Virus record (IMG/VR): IMGVR_UViG_3300027733_000061
Location: 1 to 60,905 of that record
From: a virus
DNA length: 60,905 bases
Strand: one strand, 5' to 3'
A program made the translations under genes and the position numbers. The notes under the pieces are model-generated. The model saw only the letters and a list, made by a program, of their open reading frames with translations, was not told the origin of the DNA and made no database searches. Of this stretch, positions 52,401 through 60,905 are shown piece after piece; positions within the stretch are counted from its first letter, which is position 1, and every line of letters begins with the position of its first letter.

Positions 52401-53348
52401 ATGGAAAAATTATTAACAGAAAATCCTGGTAGGTTTGTCATCTTCCCAATTGAACACAATGATATATGGGAATTTTACAAACAACACCAAGCTGCGTTTT
52501 GGACCGCAGAAGAAGTCGATTTAACAAATGACATCAGAGATTGGGAAAATTTAACAGAAAACGAAAAATACTTTATCAAGAATGTACTGTCATTTTTCGC
52601 AGCTTCAGATGGTATTGTAAATGAAAATTTAGCGGAAAACTTTTATCGAGAAGTTCAATATCCTGAGGCTAAGTTTTTCTATGGATTTCAGTTGGCGATG
52701 GAAAATATTCATTCATTAATGTATTCATTGTTAATAGATACTTACATCTCAAATTCAAAAGAAAAAGACGAGTGTTTCAATGCAATTGACAGACTACCTG
52801 CAGTTCAAAAGAAAGCTAAATGGGCGTTGGAATGGATTGAAAAATCATCATTCGCCGAAAGGTTAGTTGCGTTTGCTGCCGTTGAAGGTATTTTCTTTTC
52901 AGGTTCTTTTTGTTCTATTTTTTGGATGAAATCAAGAGGAATTATGCAAGGATTATGTAACGCTAATTCACTTATCTTTAAAGATGAAAACTTACATTGT
53001 GATTTTGCAATTCATTTATTAAATAACCACTTAGAAGAAAGACCATCAGAAAAAAGAATTAAAGAAATTTTACTTTCAGCATTAGAAATTGAAAAAGAAT
53101 TTATCACCGAATCACTTCCAGTATCATTAATTGGTATGAACTCAAATTTAATGAAACAATACTTAGAGTTTGTTGTTGATGGTTTGTTAGTGAAAATGGG
53201 TTGTAGTAAAGAATTTAATGTTGAACAACCATTCAAGTTTATGGAACAAATTGCAGTTGAAACAAAAGGAAATTTCTTTGAATCAAGAACAATGGAATAC
53301 CAAAAAGCGAAATTAAACGAAACTATAACATTCACAGAAGATTTTTAA
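52401..53348 (+). CDS. nrdB: Ribonucleotide reductase class I small subunit
   Basis: The 315-residue protein is a complete class I radical-generating subunit. Metal ligands D70, E101, H104, E162, E196 and H199 are all present ([25 protein letters not shown]), and Y108 sits four residues after the first His, the place of the E. coli Tyr122 radical. It therefore looks like a Tyr-radical enzyme and not the Tyr-less or Mn/Fe variants. With NrdA it makes dNDPs for phage DNA. The order nrdB-nrdA is reversed from E. coli. The gene is 14 bases after the helicase stop. Confidence 0.95.
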   Translation: MEKLLTENPGRFVIFPIEHNDIWEFYKQHQAAFWTAEEVDLTNDIRDWENLTENEKYFIKNVLSFFAASDGIVNENLAENFYREVQYPEAKFFYGFQLAMENIHSLMYSLLIDTYISNSKEKDECFNAIDRLPAVQKKAKWALEWIEKSSFAERLVAFAAVEGIFFSGSFCSIFWMKSRGIMQGLCNANSLIFKDENLHCDFAIHLLNNHLEERPSEKRIKEILLSALEIEKEFITESLPVSLIGMNSNLMKQYLEFVVDGLLVKMGCSKEFNVEQPFKFMEQIAVETKGNFFESRTMEYQKAKLNETITFTEDF

Positions 53349-53358
53349 ATTTATTAAT

Positions 53359-55761
53359 ATGTCATTAAAAATAACCAAAAGAAACGGAGAAAACGTCGCG
53401 TTCAATCCGCAAAAAATTTATAACAGAGTAAAACGTTCATCAAAAGGTTTGAACGTAAACTCAGATGAAATTTTTATTAAAGTAATTACATCAGTTCCGA
53501 CTGAGGGAGAAGTAACAACAAAAGAACTTGATAAGTTAATTTATGAGATTGCCGCAGCATATACGGGAAGTCATCACGACTATTCAAGAATGGCTTCGTC
53601 GGTTGCAATATCCTCATACCATAAAGAAACTGATGAAAGTTTTTCAAAAACTATGAGATTGCTTTACGAGGATGGGGTAGTTAATGAAGAGTTAATTAAA
53701 CAAATTGAATACTATGGTGAAGATGTTGTTGATGTTGCAATTAAACATGACAACGATTATAACTTTGATTATTTTGCTTGGAGGTCATTACAAGAAATGT
53801 ATTTGTTAAAAAGACCAAATGGGAAAGTTGTTGAACGACCACAACACATGTATATGAGAGTTGCTATATGGGTTACTAATACTTTAGAGGAGGCATTAGA
53901 ATATTATAACTCTTTATCGGCACAACTTATTTCACCGGCAACACCAATTATGATTAACTCTGGTACCAAAACACCACAACTAGCATCTTGTGTTTTACAC
54001 TACAACGATTCAGACTCAAGAGAAGGTTTGTTAAATACAATGAATGATATTTCAACTTATTCATCGGACGCGGCAGGAATTGGTCTTTCAATGTCTAACA
54101 TAAGAAGTAAAGAAAGTAGAATTTCAAGTTCAGGTGGTTATGCGGGTGGATTGTTGAAATATTTAAAAATCGTTAATGAGTCTTTAAGATTTTTTAATCA
54201 ACAAGGTAGAAGACCGGGTAGTGCTGCTATATATCTTGAACCTTGGCACAAAGACATATTTGATTTATTAGATATTAAAAAGAACACAGGAGCCGAAGAG
54301 TTAAGAGCTCGTGATTTGTTTACCGCGCTTTGGATTCCTGACAACTTTATGAATGCAGTTAAGAACAACACCGATTGGTATTTATTCTGTCCTAATGATA
54401 TTAAAAAGGCAGGACTAAAAGCATTACAAGAATGTTTTGGAGATGAATACGAAGAAGTATATAACACGGCAGTTAACATGGGTATTGGTAAAAAAGTTAA
54501 AGCACAAGACATTTGGAGTAAAATTGTCGAGTCTCAAGTAGAAACGGGTGTTCCTTATTTATGTTCTAAAGATAGCGCGAACAAAAAAACTAACCATCAA
54601 AATATTGGAGTAATTAAACAATCTAACCTATGTAATGAGATTTACCAATACACAGATGAAAAAACCACTGCAATTTGTACTTTGTCGTCGGTAGTGTTAA
54701 AAAATTATATAAAAGACGGTCAGTTCAATTATCATTTATTAATAAGTGAAGTTAGAAAAATTGTTAAAGCATTAAACAATGTTATTGATAAAAATACCTA
54801 CTCTACCGAAAAAGGTCATAGAGGTGGATTAGAACAAAGAGCGATTGCAATTGGAACACAAGGATTGGCGGATGTATTTTATTTAATGGATTATATATTT
54901 ACCTCACCTGAGGCTAAAAAATTAAATAAAAATATTTTTGAAACAATCTATTACGCGGCTATTCTTGAAAGTAATGACTTGTGTAAAAAAGGGATAAGAA
55001 CTCCATATGAGTTTTTTAAAGGTTCACCTATGTCACAAGGGATTTTTCAATTTGACATGTGGGGACTTTCTGAAGAAGATTTGTTTATGGATTGGAAAAC
55101 CTTGAAAAAAGATGTTATGACTTATGGTGTATGTAATTCATTATTCACCGCTCAAATGCCTGTGGCGTCTTCCGCCAAAATCACAGGTTCATTTGAAATG
55201 ACAGAACCCGCACATTCGGCTTTATTTAATAGACGAGTTGTTGGGGGAGAAATTATGATTGTAAACAAATATCTAATCAACGACTTTGAAAAAATTGGAA
55301 TTTGGTCTGAGGATTTAAAAAATGAAATTATTATGAACGAAGGTTCAATTCAAAATATTAATTTCAACAATTACTTAGATACTGAAGAAAAAGGTTATAA
55401 TAGAAAGGTTAAAAGAATTGAACATTTGATTCCGAAATACAAAACTATTTGGGAAATTTCACAAAAAGAACTGATTGACATGTCAGCCGAAAGGGCTCCG
55501 TTTATCGACCAATCACAATCTATGAACATTTACATGTCAAATCCAACACTTTCTAAAATAACATCTTCACATTTTTATGGATGGGAAAAAGGTTTAAAGA
55601 CTCTTTGTTATTACGTAAGAACAAAAGCCATTTCAACAGGGGCAAAACACTTAGCTTTAGATGTTACAAAAAAGGAAAAACCAAAGGTAGAATATTCATA
55701 CACGAATCTTCCACCAAAACCAACTAATTCAGACTTTGATTGTTTTGGTTGTTCTTCTTAA
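53359..55761 (+). CDS. nrdA: Ribonucleotide reductase class I large subunit
   Basis: The 800-residue protein has an N-terminal ATP-cone (KITKRNGENVAFNPQKIYNR), which suggests dATP feedback regulation. Active-site residues are C211 (LASCVLHY), N423, C425 and E427 (SNLCNE) with C440 (AICTLSS), and the C-terminal redox pair C795 and C798 (FDCFGCSS). These correspond to the E. coli C225/N437/C439/E441/C462 set. It reduces NDPs to dNDPs using the NrdB radical. The last gene of the operon, it is closed by a strong terminator. Retaining the ATP-cone means the enzyme could still be shut down by dATP. Confidence 0.95.
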   Translation: MSLKITKRNGENVAFNPQKIYNRVKRSSKGLNVNSDEIFIKVITSVPTEGEVTTKELDKLIYEIAAAYTGSHHDYSRMASSVAISSYHKETDESFSKTMRLLYEDGVVNEELIKQIEYYGEDVVDVAIKHDNDYNFDYFAWRSLQEMYLLKRPNGKVVERPQHMYMRVAIWVTNTLEEALEYYNSLSAQLISPATPIMINSGTKTPQLASCVLHYNDSDSREGLLNTMNDISTYSSDAAGIGLSMSNIRSKESRISSSGGYAGGLLKYLKIVNESLRFFNQQGRRPGSAAIYLEPWHKDIFDLLDIKKNTGAEELRARDLFTALWIPDNFMNAVKNNTDWYLFCPNDIKKAGLKALQECFGDEYEEVYNTAVNMGIGKKVKAQDIWSKIVESQVETGVPYLCSKDSANKKTNHQNIGVIKQSNLCNEIYQYTDEKTTAICTLSSVVLKNYIKDGQFNYHLLISEVRKIVKALNNVIDKNTYSTEKGHRGGLEQRAIAIGTQGLADVFYLMDYIFTSPEAKKLNKNIFETIYYAAILESNDLCKKGIRTPYEFFKGSPMSQGIFQFDMWGLSEEDLFMDWKTLKKDVMTYGVCNSLFTAQMPVASSAKITGSFEMTEPAHSALFNRRVVGGEIMIVNKYLINDFEKIGIWSEDLKNEIIMNEGSIQNINFNNYLDTEEKGYNRKVKRIEHLIPKYKTIWEISQKELIDMSAERAPFIDQSQSMNIYMSNPTLSKITSSHFYGWEKGLKTLCYYVRTKAISTGAKHLALDVTKKEKPKVEYSYTNLPPKPTNSDFDCFGCSS

Positions 55762-55766
55762 AAATT

Positions 55767-55792
55767 AATCCGAGTTATACTCGGATTTTTTA
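55767..55792 (+). terminator. Rho-independent terminator after nrdA
   Basis: The 9-bp stem AATCCGAGT / ACTCGGATT (55767-55775 and 55779-55787) has a 3-nt loop and is followed by TTTTTATTTAT. It ends the replication and nucleotide operon. Confidence 0.88.
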
Positions 55793-55826
55793 TTTATATC
55801 TATTTAACTAAAAATGTTGGATATTA

Positions 55827-55834
55827 TATTTATG
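55827..55834 (+). promoter_or_regulatory. Late-type TATTTATG box for the gp25 gene
   Basis: TATTTATG ends 4 nt before the ATG at 55839, so the predicted mRNA is nearly leaderless. Confidence 0.45.
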
Positions 55835-55838
55835 TAAT

Positions 55839-56303
55839 ATGGCAGATGGAAGAACTTATGGTATTAATTTCCCTTTTAGGGATAGTCCAAAATCTTATTA
55901 TTTTGATTTAACCGAAAATGCTGGTGATGAGATACGGGCAGACCTTTTACATTTGATATTAACCGCAAGAGGTAGTAGATACTATAATCCTGATTTTGGA
56001 ACACGTATATATGAATTTATTTTTGACCCTTTGGATGGTGAAACGTTTGACGGAATCAAATCTGAAATACAACAACAGGTTGACAAGTACATACCAAATT
56101 TAACTATAAATGAAATTAAAGTGGTTCCATATTTACAATCAGATGAGGCTCCAGGTGACATTAACCAAGAGTTATTAGGAACAAGTGATATATATAGAAT
56201 ACCTGGTAGGTCAACTCAAGAATACACAGCTAAACTTACAATAGATTATACGGACGACAACAATTCGTTTGGTTCAAGTGAATTTATAATAATTAACATA
56301 TAA
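55839..56303 (+). CDS. 25: Baseplate wedge protein (T4 gp25-like)
   Basis: The 154-residue protein has the GPW/gp25 signature: ADLLHLILTARGSRYYNPDF then GTRIYEFIFDPLDGETFDGIKSEI and a C-terminal strand TIDYTDDNNSFGSSEFIII. T4 gp25 (132 residues) is the wedge protein that begins sheath assembly and shares a fold with lysozyme-like proteins without being a lysozyme. It is followed by gp6 after 2 bases, as in many contractile systems. A late-type box is directly upstream. Confidence 0.9.
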   Translation: MADGRTYGINFPFRDSPKSYYFDLTENAGDEIRADLLHLILTARGSRYYNPDFGTRIYEFIFDPLDGETFDGIKSEIQQQVDKYIPNLTINEIKVVPYLQSDEAPGDINQELLGTSDIYRIPGRSTQEYTAKLTIDYTDDNNSFGSSEFIIINI

Positions 56304-56305
56304 TT

Positions 56306-58144
56306 ATGGCAACTCAAAAAATTAATTATACTAGTAGGGATTTTGAAAGTCTAAGAAATGACTTAATTAATTATACCCAACAGTATTATCCTGAAATAAT
56401 TCAAAACTTTAATGACGCTTCAATCTTTTCAGTTTTGATGGATTTAAATGCCGCAATTGGAGATAATTTACATTTTCATATCGATAGAAGTATTCAAGAA
56501 ACTGTCTTACAATATGCGCAACAAAGGTCTTCTATTTTCAATATCGCAAGAACTTATGGTTTAAAAATACCAGGATTTAGACCTTCAGTTGCCCTTGTGG
56601 AAATATCAATACAAGTTCCGGCATTTGGTGACAATGAAGATTCAAGATACTTAGGTATTTTAAGAGCGGGGGCTCAGTTTAATGGTGGAGGGCAAACATT
56701 TGAAACAGTCTATGATGTTGATTTTTCTACACAATATAACAACGAAGGGGTAAATAATAGAACCAAAACCCCTGTTTTTGACAACAATAATAAAATAACA
56801 AGTTATATAATAACTAAAAGAGAAGTTGTTGTTAATGGTGTTACTAAAATATATAAACAAGTTGTAAATGCCGCAGACGTAGTTCCTTTCTATAGTTTCT
56901 TTTTACCTGAAAAGAATGTTTTGTCTGTTACAACAATCATACAAAAAGACGGAACACAATACCAATCAACCCCAACAAACGCTGAATTTATAACGTCACA
57001 GAATAAATGGTATGAAGTTGACGCATTGGCGGAAGATACAGTTTTTATTGAGGACCCAACAAAACCAATAGACAACGCAGGGGTTAAAGTTGGTCAATAT
57101 ATAAAAACAGACAACAGATTTATAACAGAATACACACCCGAAAGTTATATGAAGGTACAATTTGGGGCGGCAACAACAACACCAAATCAACAACTTCAAC
57201 AATTTGCAAATCTTGGAACCCCATTAAAAATACAAAATTATCAAAATAATATCGGATTGGGACTTACAGTAACACCTAACTCAACACTATTTGTACAGTA
57301 CCGAGTAGGGGGAGGAACCGCATCAAATGTTGGTGTTGGTTCAATCAACCAAGTTGGATTAGTTAATTTAGCGGTAAACGGACCATCATCACAAATCAAT
57401 CAAAGTGTTGTACAATCATTAAAAATTAATAATGTAACAAGTGCGGTTGGAGGAGCAAACCAACCAACAATTGAAGAGGCAAGAAACATGGTTAGTTTTA
57501 ACTTTGCGGCACAAAAAAGAGCGGTGACAGTTAATGACTATAAATCTTTAATCGATACAATGCCAGGTAAATTTGGGGCACCTGCCAAAGTCGCGATTAC
57601 AGAAAATAATAACAAAGTTACTGTACAAATTTTATCATATGATTCAGACGGGAATCTAACACAAACAGTTCCAAACGCAATTAAAACAAACTTGGCAACT
57701 TATTTGTCTAAGTATAGAATGATAAATGACTACATATCAATTGATGTCGCAAAGGTAATAGATTTAGAGTTTGAAATATCTGTTGTAATCGAAAATAATA
57801 CCGCTCAAAGTCAAATAATTACTCAAATTATTGACCAAGTATCCACTTACATGAATCCACAAAACAGAGATTTAGGTCAAAATGTAAACGTTTCTGATAT
57901 TAGAAGATTAATACAAGACGTTGCTGGTGTTAATACATTAACAGATTTGAAAATATATAACAGAACAGGTGGTCAATATTCGTCATCTGAAACATCTCAA
58001 AGGTACGCCGATGCGGAAACCAAAGAAATTTTATTAATTGACAACACCTTATTTGCCGAACCAGACCAAATATATCAAATCAGATTTGATTCTAGAGATA
58101 TTAATGTAAGGGTGAAACAACTTAGAACTGTAGACTTCTACTAA
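56306..58144 (+). CDS. 6: Baseplate wedge protein (T4 gp6-like, baseplate J family)
   Basis: The 612-residue protein matches gp6/BaseplateJ: the N-terminal region INYTSRDFESLRNDLINY then PEIIQNFNDASIFSVLMDL (helical, residues 4-50), a central beta domain, and a C-terminal half with VGGANQPTIEEARNMVSFNF, AVTVNDYKSLIDTMPGKFGAP and VIDLEFEISVVIENNTAQSQ. In T4 (660 residues) gp6 dimers form the ring of the baseplate. Adjacent gp25 supports the call. It is followed by a third large tail protein. Confidence 0.9.
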   Translation: MATQKINYTSRDFESLRNDLINYTQQYYPEIIQNFNDASIFSVLMDLNAAIGDNLHFHIDRSIQETVLQYAQQRSSIFNIARTYGLKIPGFRPSVALVEISIQVPAFGDNEDSRYLGILRAGAQFNGGGQTFETVYDVDFSTQYNNEGVNNRTKTPVFDNNNKITSYIITKREVVVNGVTKIYKQVVNAADVVPFYSFFLPEKNVLSVTTIIQKDGTQYQSTPTNAEFITSQNKWYEVDALAEDTVFIEDPTKPIDNAGVKVGQYIKTDNRFITEYTPESYMKVQFGAATTTPNQQLQQFANLGTPLKIQNYQNNIGLGLTVTPNSTLFVQYRVGGGTASNVGVGSINQVGLVNLAVNGPSSQINQSVVQSLKINNVTSAVGGANQPTIEEARNMVSFNFAAQKRAVTVNDYKSLIDTMPGKFGAPAKVAITENNNKVTVQILSYDSDGNLTQTVPNAIKTNLATYLSKYRMINDYISIDVAKVIDLEFEISVVIENNTAQSQIITQIIDQVSTYMNPQNRDLGQNVNVSDIRRLIQDVAGVNTLTDLKIYNRTGGQYSSSETSQRYADAETKEILLIDNTLFAEPDQIYQIRFDSRDINVRVKQLRTVDFY

Positions 58145-58198
58145 ATCATTTATTTTATTTTTAAGGTTATTAGTTTTAAATAAAAAACCTAAATTATC

Positions 58199-58206
58199 TA
58201 TTTATT
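58199..58206 (+). promoter_or_regulatory. Late-type TATTTATT box for the third large tail protein
   Basis: TATTTATT ends 12 nt before the ATG at 58219, in the 74-nt gap after gp6. Confidence 0.4.
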
Positions 58207-58218
58207 TTAAAACAGTAA

Positions 58219-60905
58219 ATGACCAAAACATACAGACTAAAGGCTCAACCAACAAAAGACCAAAATCTAAGAATTAACGTAACACAAGATTTTGACTTTT
58301 TAGAGATACTATCTTTAAAGTTAAGACAAGAAGATGTATATACAAGATTTTGTGCCGACTACGGTGTTGTTGCAGGTAGAGTTGTTGTTAATGGTGGGTA
58401 CGGTGTTCCAAACGCAAATGTATCTATTTTTGTTCCATTGGATGCTATTGACGAAAACGACCCAATTATATCCACATTATACCCTTATAAAAGACCTGAC
58501 CAAAAAAACGAAGATGGTTATAGATATAACTTATTACCTTATGTTAAAGAGTATGGTGGTCATAGTCCAACTGGTACATTTCCTGATGTGGAGGATGTTT
58601 TAACAAGAAATGAAGTCTTAGAAGTTTATGAAAAGTATTATAAATACACTGTAAAAACTAATGAAAGTGGTGACTTTATGATTATTGGAGTACCGTTAGG
58701 TATTCAAACTGCAATACTAGATTTAGACTTATCAAACATCGGTTGTTTTTCACTTAGACCTTCAGACTTAATAAGATTAGGTCGGGGAACCACAGAACAA
58801 TTTGATGGGGACCAATTCAAATCATCAACAGATTTAGACTCACTACCTCAAATAGTAAATCAAAAAAAAGATATAGATGTTGCATCTTTTTGGGGTGAAG
58901 AAAACATTTGTAATGTTGGTATAACAAGAGTCGATTTTGATTTAAGAGATTTAGGAATTGAAATTACACCACAAGCCGTTTTTATGGGTTCGTTGTTTTC
59001 AACAAGTGAAGAAGACTTTTTAAAATCAAATTGTAAACCTAAAAAAGACTCTGGTAATTTATGTGATTTAGTCACAGGACAAGGGAGAATATTGGCAATT
59101 AGACAAACAATAAATTATGATGTAAACGGTAGACCAGCATTAGAACAATACTCACTACCTGAAGGAGGTAAAATAATTGATGACAACGGTACTTGGTTAG
59201 TAAACGTTCCAATGAATTTAGACTATGTCACAACAAACGAGTTTGGTGAACAAGTACTATCAACAGACCCGAATGTCGGCATACCTACAAAAGGAAAATA
59301 TAGATTTAGAATCCAATATCAGAATGAAGATGGAATGGAATCAAGTGTATTAAGAGCAGATTATTTGGTCCCAAACGTTAAAGAATGGGGATGGACCACA
59401 TCTAACATCAATACACCTACAGACACAACCGCACAATTAAAATCATATGCATTTAGTTTAGATTGGGATGATTATGGGGATGTGAATACGACAATAGGTC
59501 AACAAATGATTCAAGAGGCCGTAAACTGTGATGATAAGTTTTATCAATTTAATTTCAATAAAGTTTATACGGTTGCAAATTTTATAGATAGATGGAAATG
59601 GGGATTTAATAGAAGTAGACATTTAGGTATAAAAGAAATTACAGATAGACGATGTACTACTACCACAAACAGATTTCCGGTTAATGATGGTGTAAGAAAT
59701 TTTGACTTTTTATTCTTTTTACTAAGTCTACTTTTAATACTACTTACACCTACGTTTATAACTTTAATAATAATTTTACACTTTGTTGCATTTATATATC
59801 CAATATTAAGAATAGTGATAAATCTTTTAATATGGGTAATAAATGTTGTTATATATGGTATTTGTTTAGCTATTAGTGCAATTACATTTGGAGCAAGACC
59901 TAAAGGTGGTTGTAAAACCCAATCAATTAAACCATTAGGTAAAGAAAACCCATTCAAAAGAATTTCTTTACCCATGTTGTCTTATCCTGATTGTGAAGCC
60001 TGTCCATGTACTGATGAAACACTTCCTGAAGATAGTAGTCAAAGTTCATTCGCTCAAAGTGCAAATGTTGCAATTTCATCAGAAAATAATAGTCCTTTAG
60101 CGAATACAAATTCCACAACTTCTTATAGTGTTTACAACTCATCGCAAGCATCTTCGGCAAATGACCCTGACGCTTTTAACAATGGAGTTGTCCAAGCGAT
60201 GGCGGGTTACCAATTCCAAAATCTTGGAAATGATAATGATAAGTTAGTTAAAACTCCAATTGCCGAATATCCGGCACAAGGGGGAATAAAAGTATTGGCG
60301 AATGACGTTACACTATCACAATCTTTGAATTTAGCAAATATTAGACAAAGATATTTTGAAGGTGATAATTTAATTCAAACAACTGTTAGAAACAACATTC
60401 CAAATACAACAACATTAGACGCATCACAACCGTTTACCGATAGTGTTATGATGTTATTTGTTGATAGTGGAACTTTCAACGGGTTACAACCTGGACAACT
60501 TTTAACATTCCAAGACATCAACTTAATAAATGACCCCAACTTAACGGGTATAACTAATTCCAATCAGTTTAATACTAATAGTATTACGGGAACTACACCA
60601 TACAACGCAATAAGTTTAGTGACAGTTCCTGTCAATTACATTAATCAAGCAGGTTTACAACAAACTGTAAACTTGAAATTGAATATATCTGAAGATGGAA
60701 AAGATTACAAATATCCTGCGGGGGTTGAATATTTTCAAGTTATCACAGGAGGTACTGTATCACAGTTTTCTGGTTTAACAAACACAACGGGAGGATTACT
60801 TAACAAATATTTGTTTAAAAAAACACAAAGATTCTGTTATGGTACACCGGCTCAACAATGTGACTACGTATTCCCAATCAAATTTATTGATAATTTTGCA
60901 AACTA
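58219..60905 (+). CDS. Large tail protein with internal membrane-type helices (partial, 3' end beyond window)
   Basis: This open frame runs from the ATG at 58219 to the window end without a stop (895 codons). The N-terminus (MTKTYRLKAQPTKDQNLRIN, then GRVVVNGGYGVPNANVSIFV) contains a carboxypeptidase-regulatory-like beta sandwich near residues 48-70, a common virion adhesion module. Residues 495-565 hold three closely spaced hydrophobic segments (FDFLFFLLSLLLILLTP; ITLIIILHFVAFIYPIL; LLIWVINVVIYGICLAIS), like membrane helices. They are followed by a Cys-rich turn (DCEACPC) and a long Ser/Thr/Asn-rich tail. The location after gp6 suggests a baseplate or wedge-associated protein. A membrane-active step during injection is an attractive but untested idea. 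Confidence 0.65.
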   Translation, partial: MTKTYRLKAQPTKDQNLRINVTQDFDFLEILSLKLRQEDVYTRFCADYGVVAGRVVVNGGYGVPNANVSIFVPLDAIDENDPIISTLYPYKRPDQKNEDGYRYNLLPYVKEYGGHSPTGTFPDVEDVLTRNEVLEVYEKYYKYTVKTNESGDFMIIGVPLGIQTAILDLDLSNIGCFSLRPSDLIRLGRGTTEQFDGDQFKSSTDLDSLPQIVNQKKDIDVASFWGEENICNVGITRVDFDLRDLGIEITPQAVFMGSLFSTSEEDFLKSNCKPKKDSGNLCDLVTGQGRILAIRQTINYDVNGRPALEQYSLPEGGKIIDDNGTWLVNVPMNLDYVTTNEFGEQVLSTDPNVGIPTKGKYRFRIQYQNEDGMESSVLRADYLVPNVKEWGWTTSNINTPTDTTAQLKSYAFSLDWDDYGDVNTTIGQQMIQEAVNCDDKFYQFNFNKVYTVANFIDRWKWGFNRSRHLGIKEITDRRCTTTTNRFPVNDGVRNFDFLFFLLSLLLILLTPTFITLIIILHFVAFIYPILRIVINLLIWVINVVIYGICLAISAITFGARPKGGCKTQSIKPLGKENPFKRISLPMLSYPDCEACPCTDETLPEDSSQSSFAQSANVAISSENNSPLANTNSTTSYSVYNSSQASSANDPDAFNNGVVQAMAGYQFQNLGNDNDKLVKTPIAEYPAQGGIKVLANDVTLSQSLNLANIRQRYFEGDNLIQTTVRNNIPNTTTLDASQPFTDSVMMLFVDSGTFNGLQPGQLLTFQDINLINDPNLTGITNSNQFNTNSITGTTPYNAISLVTVPVNYINQAGLQQTVNLKLNISEDGKDYKYPAGVEYFQVITGGTVSQFSGLTNTTGGLLNKYLFKKTQRFCYGTPAQQCDYVFPIKFIDNFAN

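Noticed and set aside
58163-58191. Hairpin in the gap after gp6 (AGGTT/AACCT)
   Set aside because: Only 5 bp with a loop of about 19 nt and no T-run; too weak to call a terminator.
58334-58603. An 89-codon frame inside the 58219 gene
   Set aside because: It is an out-of-frame shadow; the continuous frame from 58219 has consistent domain features over its whole length.
1-60905. tRNA genes, CRISPR arrays, insertion sequences or integrase/attachment sites
   Set aside because: I searched by eye for cloverleaf arms with CCA-like ends, spaced direct repeats and transposase or recombinase motifs and found none that I could support.

Overview
The window is part of the genome of a T4-like contractile-tailed phage (myovirus). 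Evidence includes recognisable gp43, gp32, UvsX, RNase H, gp41, NrdA/NrdB, gp13, gp15, gp18, gp19, gp25, gp6 and gp53 relatives. I see no terminase, portal, major capsid or tRNA gene, so the rest of the head module lies outside. The sequence is very A+T-rich, and most starts follow A/T-rich leaders without a Shine-Dalgarno sequence. Several non-structural genes have a TTTG/ATTG-N19-20-TATATTT promoter of Bacteroidota type, and the gp32-like protein ends in a bacterial SSB-like acidic tip (EDLPF). I infer a Bacteroidota (Flavobacteriia-like) host. This is inference, not proof.

Layout. (1) 1-10116, minus strand: one tightly overlapping operon of glycosyltransferases (GT2, GT4, GT61, exostosin-like, a GT2-GT4 fusion and two paralogues of an unassigned GT-A-like family, one cut by the window edge), with a dUTPase and a DnaQ-like exonuclease embedded. 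(2) 10224-12725, minus: five small uncharacterised genes, one a stand-alone WYL protein. (3) 12775-18762, plus: a Cys-rich fibre-like protein, a small beta protein and DNA polymerase. (4) 18759-22740, minus: a small beta-rich protein, neck protein, Mn-type superoxide dismutase and a SNF2-type helicase. (5) 22797-46255, plus: neck/tail terminator proteins, sheath, HAD-like enzyme, tube, assembly chaperone with a probable frameshift product, tape measure, and two giant (about 2180-2190 residue) baseplate-type proteins around a gp53-like wedge protein. (6) 46280-55761, plus: two small genes, then the replication and nucleotide operon (gp32, UvsX, RNase H, gp41, NrdB, NrdA). (7) 55839-60905, plus: gp25, gp6 and a third large tail protein with membrane-type helices, cut by the right edge.

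Regulation looks two-tiered. Non-structural genes (gp43, gp32 operon, SNF2 helicase, GT operon, a tiny ribbon-helix-helix gene) have a -33/-7 type promoter. Virion genes and the SOD have an isolated TATTTATA box just upstream of the start, on either strand, which I read as the late promoter. In three cases the box ends only 3-4 nt before the start codon, which implies leaderless late mRNAs. Strong hairpin-T terminators follow gp18, gp19, the gene at 46507, gp32, nrdA and the 10224-12725 operon. No gene-free stretch exceeds 300 bases; the longest (24553-24837) holds the small RHH gene on the minus strand.
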